From JAGLTA01 sp034660735 (GTDB lineage: Bacteria; Patescibacteriota; Patescibacteriia; JAACEG01): 8,360 bases of DNA. Positions 1-5,154 of the stretch are shown here, piece by piece. The first letter of the stretch is position 1. The number at the start of each line of letters is the position of its first letter. The stretch lies in the NCBI GenBank assembly GCA_034660735.1, contig JAYEJQ010000068.1:1-8360 (forward strand), in the 5' to 3' direction. The translations under genes were made by a program, and so were the position numbers. Below the pieces are notes generated by a model. The model did no database searches. It saw only the letters and a program-made list of their open reading frames with translations, and was not told where the DNA came from.

Positions 1-40
1 GCGAAGTTTTTAAAGGCAAATTATATTGCGAAGTTTTTAA
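1..40. repeat. 13-nt direct repeat inside the partial gene
   Basis: The sequence GCGAAGTTTTTAA occurs at 1-13 and again at 28-40, 27 nt (nine codons) apart. On the minus strand both copies are in frame and encode LKTS. Only two copies are visible because the window starts here, so it may be the edge of a longer in-frame repeat or a chance duplication. Confidence 0.6.
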
Positions 41-274
41 TTCTATATCTAATGGATCTAATGAATAATATTTCGCAAAAGCCAATTTTTCTGTGCTGAT
101 ATTTGATAGATTAATTGGTTTTGTTTTCAAAATGCCATGTTCCTGTTTTAGCAGCTCGGCTGAAAAATATAGAAGCTTTGCATTGTTATTTTTATAATAA
201 CAGATTGAAACTATTCCCCCCATTATTATTACAAGCGCTATTAAAGCAACGCCAATTAAATATTTTGTTTTCAT
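1..274 (-). CDS. Partial membrane-anchored protein of unknown function (N-terminal 91 residues)
   Basis: The frame opens with ATG at 274-272 and stays open to the left window edge, so the C-terminal part lies outside. The 91 visible residues start with MKTK, followed by a hydrophobic segment at about residues 5-27 (IGVALIALVIIMGGIVSI), then a Lys/Asn patch (YYKNNNAK) and a polar extracytoplasmic region. This is a signal anchor or uncleaved signal peptide; the Cys at residue 25 is not in a convincing lipobox. The segment LKTSQYNLPLKTS (residues 79-91) contains a nine-residue repeat of LKTS, matching the 13-nt direct repeat at 1-13 and 28-40. It lies 48 bp downstream of pilC on the same strand and may belong to the same transcript. 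I do not recognise the family. A short YxLPL-type stretch after an N-terminal helix also occurs in some large CPR surface proteins (DUF3160-like), but this is only a guess. No Shine-Dalgarno sequence is visible. Confidence 0.75.
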   Translation of the reverse strand, partial: MKTKYLIGVALIALVIIMGGIVSICYYKNNNAKLLYFSAELLKQEHGILKTKPINLSNISTEKLAFAKYYSLDPLDIELKTSQYNLPLKTS

Positions 275-322
275 TTTTTCGTTTTTAAATAAATTATAAA
301 TTTTGAATTTAATTACTTTGAA

Positions 323-1534
323 TTAAAAGCTGCTTGACAGATTATACATCGGCATAATAATCGCCGCGACCATAATTCCAACAGCCAAACCCATAATAAT
401 CATAATAAACGGTTCCATAATGGTCATAATCTTACCCATCGTGTCTTCAATCTCGCGCGTATAAAAATCGGTTATCTTGCCTAAAACCTGCGTTATTCTA
501 CCACTCTCCTCGCCTATGGCCATCATCTGCGCAAACATAGGAGGAACAAATTTATCATTAAAAAATTCCCCCGCGATAGAACGTCCATCTTTTACCTCTC
601 GTATCGTTTTTTGGATTAAATTCTGATAATATGAATTATCAACAACTTTAGACGAAACTTCCAAAGATGCCACTATAGTTACCCCGCCTGAAATCAGCGT
701 AATAAAACTGCGCGCAAAACGAACTAAATAAATTTTTTGTAGTATCTTTCCAAAAATAGGCGCATACAATTTTAAAGTATCCCAATATTGCTTGCCTTGT
801 TTAGTTCTAATAATAACCTTAAAAATAAAAAATATAATTAATATACCAATAAGCGCCGCCCACCAAAAATTTGTAAAAAAATCGCTTGTTTTAATTAAAA
901 TCTTAGTTGTAGCAGGAAGTTCGGTGCCGCTCTCTATTAATACGGCTGTTAATTTCGGAACCACATAAATCATCATAACTACTCCGACTATCAATAATCC
1001 TGATAAAATAAAAGCTGGATAAATCATAGATCCTGTTATTTTCTTCATCATTTCATGGTCTTTTTCCTGCTCGTCAGCTAAATAGTTCAATACTTCATCT
1101 AATTTGCCAGAGGTCTCTCCTGATTTTATTATATTGATATGAAAAGTATTAAAAATTCTCGGGTAGCAAGACAAGCTATCAGATAGTTTATTTCCCCCTT
1201 CCACCTCATCTGCGACAGCCATAATAATTGGCTTTAATGTTTTGTTCTCTGTCTGTTTCTCAATAATACGCAAAGATTGGACCAAAGAAATATTCGCGGA
1301 AATCAATACGGAAAGCTGGCGTAAAAAAATTAATAAGTCTTTAACCGAAACTTTATGGATTAATTTATCTAAATATTGCTCTAAAAATTTAATCTTTTTA
1401 GATTGAAAAATATCAATAATCGTGAGACCTTTGTCGCTTAAAATATTCGCGGCGACATCTAAATTAACAGCTTCAACTTTTCCTAAAATTTTAACGCCTT
1501 TCGCGCTTATAGCCTTGTACTCAAAAAATGGCAT
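323..1534 (-). CDS. pilC: Type IV pilus inner-membrane platform protein PilC (GspF family)
   Basis: This is the polytopic inner-membrane platform that couples the PilB ATPase to pilin polymerisation. The 403-residue product has the usual family length (about 400). The N-terminus MPFFEYKAISAKG is the standard PilC/GspF opening (F-Y-A-x-G). Two T2SSF domains follow, at about residues 67-192 and 270-394. Each carries the family signature: IKSGETSGKLDEVL at 136-149 and AIGEESGRITQVL at 339-351. Membrane segments are visible at about 171-192, 224-243 and 371-394, which is the classic three-helix layout. The gene starts with ATG, 33 bp downstream of the response regulator stop, and is probably co-transcribed with pilB and the regulator. 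No Shine-Dalgarno sequence lies at a useful distance. GspF of a type II secretion system is the homologous alternative, but the neighbouring pilM/N/O genes favour PilC. Confidence 0.95.
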   Translation of the reverse strand: MPFFEYKAISAKGVKILGKVEAVNLDVAANILSDKGLTIIDIFQSKKIKFLEQYLDKLIHKVSVKDLLIFLRQLSVLISANISLVQSLRIIEKQTENKTLKPIIMAVADEVEGGNKLSDSLSCYPRIFNTFHINIIKSGETSGKLDEVLNYLADEQEKDHEMMKKITGSMIYPAFILSGLLIVGVVMMIYVVPKLTAVLIESGTELPATTKILIKTSDFFTNFWWAALIGILIIFFIFKVIIRTKQGKQYWDTLKLYAPIFGKILQKIYLVRFARSFITLISGGVTIVASLEVSSKVVDNSYYQNLIQKTIREVKDGRSIAGEFFNDKFVPPMFAQMMAIGEESGRITQVLGKITDFYTREIEDTMGKIMTIMEPFIMIIMGLAVGIMVAAIIMPMYNLSSSF

Positions 1535-1567
1535 AAAATTAAACTTAAACTTTCCACAGAAAGCCTA

Positions 1568-1948
1568 TTACTTTTTGGATAAAACATTTTTAATCTTGTC
1601 AACGACTTCAGCTGGAGTAAAATGAACCTTGATTAAATAATCTTTAACACCCAAAGACAGCGCTTTTTCTATATCATCCTTGTCGTTTAAATTTGTTAAT
1701 AAAATTATCGGAATATTTTTTAAATCTTCGTCCTTCTTACAGTATTTTATTATAGCGAAACCATCCATTTTAGGAAGCATTAAATCCAATAATATTAAAT
1801 CTGGAAGTTTCTGTTTTGCGGCTTTTATTCCTTTTTCTCCGTCAAATGCCGTCAAAACATTAAAGTTTTCTCCAGATAACCTTTTGTTATATATATTATT
1901 CAAAAAAATATCGTCCTCAATAATTAAAATTGTCGGCTGTTTATTCAT
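1568..1948 (-). CDS. Stand-alone receiver-domain response regulator (CheY-like) inside the pil operon
   Basis: The 126-residue protein is a single receiver (REC) domain with no output domain. It should accept a phosphoryl group from a histidine kinase and act through protein contacts. All expected active-site residues are present: the acidic pair E11/D12 (in ILIIEDD), the phosphoacceptor D55 (in LILLDLMLPKMDG), T85 (in IILLTN) and K107 after the switch tyrosine Y104 (in KDYLIK). It lies only 11 bp after the pilB stop and 33 bp before pilC, so it is almost certainly co-transcribed with both motor genes. This context suggests a regulator of pilus extension, as receiver proteins PilG/PilH are in Pseudomonas, but direct binding to PilB or PilC is an inference. 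No histidine kinase gene is in the window, so the cognate kinase must be encoded elsewhere. Identification as a receiver domain is very secure; the partner is unknown. Confidence 0.93.
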   Translation of the reverse strand: MNKQPTILIIEDDIFLNNIYNKRLSGENFNVLTAFDGEKGIKAAKQKLPDLILLDLMLPKMDGFAIIKYCKKDEDLKNIPIILLTNLNDKDDIEKALSLGVKDYLIKVHFTPAEVVDKIKNVLSKK

Positions 1949-1959
1949 AAAATAAAATA

Positions 1960-3717
1960 TTATTCTTTAGTAACTTTAAATACTTCTTCTAAGCTTGTAA
2001 TCCCTTTTAAAGCTTTAATAATCCCGTCTTGCTTCATAGAAATCATCTCCTGCTTTTTTAATTCTTTTGATACTTCTTCTGATGTTCCTGAACGATTAAT
2101 GATCGTTTTTAATTCGTCTGTCATTATTAAAACTTCAGCTACTACCGCTCTTGAATGGTAGCCTGTTGATCCGCATTTGCCGCATCCTTTGGCCTCGTAA
2201 GCCTTAAAATCGCCTGATAAAATTTTCTTTTCATCAATATCTAAACCTACATCCTTAAAATAACTTACGGGGATATGCTTTAATTCAGATGAAATTTCTT
2301 CTTTGAAATTCTTTTGCGGAGTTATCTCTTTTTTACAAAATTGGCATAATTTTCTGACTAATCTTTGCGCAATCACGATATTAACAGTGGAAGTTAGTAA
2401 AAACGATTCTATTTTCATATCCTTAAGCCTTGGTATGGATCCGTAAGCGCTGTTTGTATGAAGAGTTGATAAAACTATATGACCAGTTAAAGCGGCGTGG
2501 ACGGCGAGTTCGGCTGTTTCATTATCTCTAATTTCTCCCACCATTATAATGTCAGGGTCTTGCCTTAAAATAGAACGAAGCCCTGCGGCAAAAGTAAAAT
2601 TTACTTCTGGTTTTACTTGGGATTGGTTCACGCCTTCCATATAATATTCAACAGGATCTTCCAATGTAACAATATTCACCCCCTCTTTGTTTAAAATATT
2701 AAGCAACGAATATAGAGTTGTTGATTTTCCAGATCCTGTCGGTCCTGTAACCAAAATCATACCATGCGGCATTTTAGTCCCTTTTTCTAAAACCTTAATA
2801 TGCCGCTCGTTAAATCCTAAATCTTTTAAAGATAGCGCTCCGCCTGATGAATCTAAAACTCTCATCACGATTTTTTCTTTACTAGTTAAGGGCAGTGTTG
2901 AAACGCGGAAATCAATGGGATTATCTTTAATTTGAATCCGTATTCTTCCATCTTGTGGAATTCTGGTCTCGTCTATCTTTAGATTTGAGATAACTTTTAT
3001 GCGCGAAACAATAGCCGCATGCAGATAAATCGGTAAAACTAAAGATGTATGTAATACTCCGTCAACACGATAACGGACGCGCGTATTATTAACACCAGGC
3101 TCAATATGTATATCGCTCGCCCTTCCTTCAACTGCATGCTTAATAATTACTGAAACAATTTTAGAAATCGGAGCGCCTCTGATAATTTCCTGCAATCCGT
3201 TTTTATCTTTTGTTTCCTTAGGCTCTTTGACTGCAAATTTTGTTTTTGCCCTACCTAACGCCTCTTCTACTTCAACACCGATATTCTTATGCCTATTAAT
3301 AACATCTTTAAAACTATTCAAAGAAATGATAAAATATTTAACTTTAAAATGATGTTTTTTTGATAAAAATTCTATCGGCCCAATAGCTTTTAGGTCCTGC
3401 GGATTAACCATTCCTACTTTTAATTCATTGTTTTCCTTGCCAAAAATTATTATTTTGTAATTCTCCGCTACATTAATAGGCAAAAAATTAAATGCTTCCT
3501 GGTCTAACGCCTTACCTACTAAATTAATATAAGGAATATTCAAAATTGAGGATTTAACTTTTGCTAATTCTTCATCGCTGATAATTTTATTAGCAATTAA
3601 TATTTCCTCAACTGAACAATTTTTTCTTACGCTCTCTTCTTTTACTTTTTCTAAAACTCCAGTTAAAACCTTGCCATCATCTATTAATTTATTGTATAAC
3701 AATTCGTTGAAATTCAT
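1960..3717 (-). CDS. pilB: Type IV pilus extension ATPase PilB (GspE family)
   Basis: This is the cytoplasmic hexameric ATPase that powers pilus assembly. From the ATG at 3717-3715 it has 585 residues, near the family norm. An N-terminal MshEN/T2SSE_N-like domain (about 1-150; ILNIPYINL, LPINVAENYKI, MVNPQDL) precedes the ATPase core. Visible motifs are Walker A GPTGSGKST (325-333), Asp box TLEDPVEY (351-358), Walker B region DPDIIMVGEIRD (387-398 with E395) and His box TGHIVLSTLHTN (411-422). The zinc-binding cysteine pairs C458/C461 and C512/C515 are typical of PilB/GspE, whereas PilT lacks them. The frame also stays open upstream to a TTG at 3846, but that stretch translates a palindromic repeat, so I reject it; the chosen start puts the known N-terminal domain first. 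No Shine-Dalgarno sequence precedes it. The gene is followed 11 bp later by the receiver gene. Its upstream spacer is the repeat-like element at 3732-3886. Confidence 0.96.
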   Translation of the reverse strand: MNFNELLYNKLIDDGKVLTGVLEKVKEESVRKNCSVEEILIANKIISDEELAKVKSSILNIPYINLVGKALDQEAFNFLPINVAENYKIIIFGKENNELKVGMVNPQDLKAIGPIEFLSKKHHFKVKYFIISLNSFKDVINRHKNIGVEVEEALGRAKTKFAVKEPKETKDKNGLQEIIRGAPISKIVSVIIKHAVEGRASDIHIEPGVNNTRVRYRVDGVLHTSLVLPIYLHAAIVSRIKVISNLKIDETRIPQDGRIRIQIKDNPIDFRVSTLPLTSKEKIVMRVLDSSGGALSLKDLGFNERHIKVLEKGTKMPHGMILVTGPTGSGKSTTLYSLLNILNKEGVNIVTLEDPVEYYMEGVNQSQVKPEVNFTFAAGLRSILRQDPDIIMVGEIRDNETAELAVHAALTGHIVLSTLHTNSAYGSIPRLKDMKIESFLLTSTVNIVIAQRLVRKLCQFCKKEITPQKNFKEEISSELKHIPVSYFKDVGLDIDEKKILSGDFKAYEAKGCGKCGSTGYHSRAVVAEVLIMTDELKTIINRSGTSEEVSKELKKQEMISMKQDGIIKALKGITSLEEVFKVTKE

Positions 3718-3731
3718 TTTTTTAATAATAA

Positions 3732-3886
3732 ACTTGTCGTATAATAACTTTTTACTGCGATTTTCCCTCCAAAGAAGGACAGACATATTTTGGTCAAATT
3801 TTCCATCCCCCTTCTCGCGAGATGGGGGATGAAATATTTGTCTCAAAATCTGAAAATCTCGCTACAAAATTTATTATGCGACAAGT
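3732..3886. repeat. MITE-like palindromic element A between the NPF-protein gene and pilB
   Basis: This roughly 155-bp non-coding block has terminal inverted repeats. Positions 3732-3752 and the reverse complement of 3866-3886 match at 19 of 21 bases (core ACTTGTCG-n-ATAATAA). The similarity continues inward with small gaps (GCGA...ATTTTC). A GC-rich palindrome sits near its centre (3804-3831). A TA dinucleotide occurs one base outside each end (3729-3730 and 3888-3889), as expected for TA-targeting elements, but TA is common in this DNA. The right end touches the TAG stop codon of the upstream gene (3887-3889), and the left end is 14 bp from the preferred pilB start. It contains no gene of its own. 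Whether it is a mobile element remnant or a repeated regulatory structure cannot be decided from one copy. Confidence 0.6.
3804..3831. repeat. GC-rich palindrome at the centre of element A
   Basis: Arms CATCCCCC (3804-3811) and GGGGGATG (3824-3831) enclose TCTCGCGAGA, itself a perfect palindrome, with one T-T mismatch on each side of it. Weaker pairing extends outward to 3792-3843, where 16 of 20 arm bases match. It is strikingly GC-rich against its AT-rich surroundings. No T-tract follows on the minus strand, so it is not a typical intrinsic terminator for the operon. Confidence 0.8.
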
Positions 3887-4279
3887 CTAATTAAAATTAT
3901 CTATAAATTCTGTAGTCGTGGGACTATTTAAATTGTCTTCTACTCCGTCAACCACGGCATCAGCGGGTTTAGCAATGGGCGCGGGAAGAGCGAAAGGATT
4001 CTGTTTCCCTAATCCCATAATCTCTAAATTAAAAAAATTTCCGCCGTATTTTTCCATTTTTAAAAATTTTGGATTAGACAAAATTTCTTTATTAAATTCT
4101 GCTGAAAAAAATTGCGGATTTTTTGTAAAAAAAACTTTATCTACAATATTTTCCGTAGAAATTGACATAATATGCCTTAATTGCTGGTTTCGGAAAACAA
4201 AAATTATAATCATAAAAATGATTACAAAAAGCATAATGGAATAAAAAATAAATTTTTTCTTAGTAATATAATCTGGCAT
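3887..4279 (-). CDS. Small single-helix membrane protein with NPF motif, possible PilP-like pilus alignment component
   Basis: The 130-residue product has a short cytoplasmic N-terminus (MPDYITKKK) and one transmembrane helix at about residues 10-29 (FIFYSIMLFVIIFMIIIFVF). A mostly polar extracytoplasmic part follows, with LGKQNPFALP at about 90-99 and an acidic, Thr/Pro-containing tail. It lies between pilO (38 bp upstream) and pilB, the position where a PilP-type protein is expected in a pilM-N-O cluster. PilP proteins carry a short G-x-x-(D/N)PF-x-P peptide after the membrane anchor, and the NPFALP stretch resembles it. There is no lipobox and no visible PilP beta-domain, so it is at most a reduced analogue. 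The other possibility is a lineage-specific accessory pilus protein of unknown role. Being a real gene is well supported by position and a clean TM topology. Its ATG start at 4279 has no Shine-Dalgarno sequence. Confidence 0.8.
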   Translation of the reverse strand: MPDYITKKKFIFYSIMLFVIIFMIIIFVFRNQQLRHIMSISTENIVDKVFFTKNPQFFSAEFNKEILSNPKFLKMEKYGGNFFNLEIMGLGKQNPFALPAPIAKPADAVVDGVEDNLNSPTTTEFIDNFN

Positions 4280-4317
4280 ATTATACTATTATGTTAAACT
4301 TGTTTCTATTTTTAAAC

Positions 4318-4902
4318 CTATTCTTCCGCTTCTTCTAAGTAATATGTTGTAAGCGCCAAAAAATAAGTGTCGTTTCCTTGATAGTTAATGGATTTAATAT
4401 CTATAATTGGAAAATTATTCTCTAATATTGAAAGCATTTTTTTATAGGCTTGATATCCAAATACTTTATTAACAACTAAATTTATTTTAACTGTTTTTAC
4501 AAACGACTTTTCTTGTTTTTCGATTTCTGATATCCTGCCTTTAGATAAAGCAATATCTCCTAATTCAAAACCGCTATTTCTAAACAGGCTTTCCAAGCCT
4601 GCGAACAATTCATGAAACTGCGGACCAATCGGCAACGCGGCATCAATTTTCTCAATATCTTTTTCTGTTATGCTTTCATATTCTTTATAAAAAATTTTTA
4701 ATTTTTCAAAATAATCCGAATCATGCTTGTAAACTTCTTCTCCTTTAGCAAATTTAACATCTTTGATATTTCTTATCTTTTTAAACTTAGGCGAAAAATA
4801 GCCGAAAAAACTTCCTAAAAATAGCGAGATAATCAGCAATAATAAAATATAGTCAAAATACTTTATAAAAATTTTTACCAAACTGTTTTTAAAATTTTTC
4901 AT
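4318..4902 (-). CDS. pilO: PilO-like type IV pilus inner-membrane alignment protein
   Basis: From the ATG at 4902-4900 the product is 194 residues, the usual PilO length. It has a short basic N-terminus and one transmembrane helix at about 16-36 (FDYILLLLIISLFLGSFFGYF). A charged, probably coiled-coil stretch lies around 57-82, and a C-terminal domain at about 90-194 contains LPIGPQFHELFAGLESLFRNSG, a long polar strand region (KTVKINLVVN) and an ending LALTTYYLEE. These match the general PilO plan: helix, coiled coil, then a ferredoxin-like domain in which LP...L...L precedes the fold. PilO pairs with PilN in the inner-membrane alignment complex. The frame extends upstream to a GTG at 4953, but this leads into a palindrome and adds only 17 atypical residues, so the later ATG is preferred. 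The assignment rests on topology, motif spacing and position after pilM and pilN, because PilO sequences diverge strongly. Confidence 0.82.
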   Translation of the reverse strand: MKNFKNSLVKIFIKYFDYILLLLIISLFLGSFFGYFSPKFKKIRNIKDVKFAKGEEVYKHDSDYFEKLKIFYKEYESITEKDIEKIDAALPIGPQFHELFAGLESLFRNSGFELGDIALSKGRISEIEKQEKSFVKTVKINLVVNKVFGYQAYKKMLSILENNFPIIDIKSINYQGNDTYFLALTTYYLEEAEE

Positions 4903-4952
4903 TTTTATAAAAATAATTAATTTACGAGTTGCGCTAATTAAACATCTTGTCA

Positions 4953-4976
4953 CCCCGCTGCTCGCGAGCGGCGGGG
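4953..4976. repeat. GC-rich hairpin in element B (left)
   Basis: Twenty-four bases form a near-perfect palindrome, CCCCGCTGCTCG followed by CGAGCGGCGGGG. Eleven of 12 pairs are Watson-Crick and the remaining one is T-G. The centre CTCGCGAG is also found in the palindrome at 3804-3831. No T-tract follows on the coding strand, so it is not an obvious intrinsic terminator. The rejected GTG extension of the pilO frame begins at its left edge. Confidence 0.8.
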
Positions 4977-4990
4977 TCTGTGCCTGTTTT

Positions 4991-5059
4991 TCGCTATATT
5001 ATAATCAAGAGCGACTAAATATAAATTTAAAATTTATCAATCTGATTATAATGTAGCGA
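4991..5059. repeat. Long inverted repeat with nested AT palindrome in element B (centre)
   Basis: The 17-base arms at 4991-5007 (TCGCTATATTATAATCA) and 5043-5059 are reverse complements at 16 of 17 positions, and the mismatch would be a G-U pair in RNA. Between them, at 5021-5037, is a second palindrome (ATAAATTT-A-AAATTTAT). Each arm contains ATTATAAT, which reads as a -10-like TATAAT on both strands. No convincing -35 element is found at 16-18 bp for either, so promoter activity is only a possibility. Confidence 0.75.
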
Positions 5060-5071
5060 TAAGTAATGACA

Positions 5072-5096
5072 TGTCCCGAACTTATTTCGGGAGACA
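5072..5096. repeat. CCCGAA/TTCGGG hairpin in element B (right)
   Basis: CCCGAA (5075-5080) pairs with TTCGGG (5086-5091) around a CTTAT loop. The outer TGT (5072-5074) can pair with ACA (5094-5096) across a two-base bulge. Hairpins of the form tgtc-CCCGAA-ctt-TTCGGG-ga recur as short dispersed intergenic palindromes in many bacterial genomes, including CPR genomes as I recall them. The copy number in this genome is unknown. Confidence 0.7.
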
Positions 5097-5154
5097 ATAT
5101 GAAACAGTGTAATTTATAATTATTAAACTATCGCAACTCGTTAATTTTTAATAT

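Larger units (their letters stand above)
4924..5140. repeat. MITE-like palindromic element B filling the pilN-pilO spacer
   Basis: This block of about 217 bp lies 21 bp upstream of the pilO start and 14 bp downstream of the pilN stop. Its ends form an inverted repeat: ACGAGTTGCG at 4924-4933 is the exact reverse complement of CGCAACTCGT at 5132-5141. The wider ends 4919-4944 and 5121-5146 match at 21 of 26 bases. The heptamer TTAATTT occurs directly repeated at both outer edges (4917-4923 and 5141-5147, sharing one base with the right arm), which could be a target-site duplication. In this AT-rich DNA that could also be chance. Inside are three further inverted repeats in the order GC-hairpin, long AT-rich inverted repeat, GC-hairpin. 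No gene is seen in it. Element A has the same design and a CTCGCGAG palindrome centre, so the two may be related. Confidence 0.6.

Noticed and set aside
323..3717. Type II secretion (GspE/GspF) instead of type IV pilus
   Set aside because: The genes are homologous, but adjacent pilM, INLLP-bearing pilN and pilO and the lack of other gsp genes favour a pilus.
3718..3846. 43-residue N-terminal extension of PilB from a TTG codon (includes an internal ATG at 3786)
   Set aside because: It translates the palindromic element A (HPPSREKGDG... comes from the GC hairpin) and has no family counterpart. The ATG at 3717 places the known N-terminal domain at the start.
4903..4953. 17-residue N-terminal extension of PilO from a GTG codon
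   Set aside because: It reads into the end of element B. The ATG at 4902 gives the normal short cytoplasmic tail before the membrane helix.
4953..5096. Hairpins in element B, and the one at 3804-3831, as intrinsic transcription terminators
   Set aside because: None is followed by a T-tract on the coding strand, and all lie inside an apparently continuous operon.
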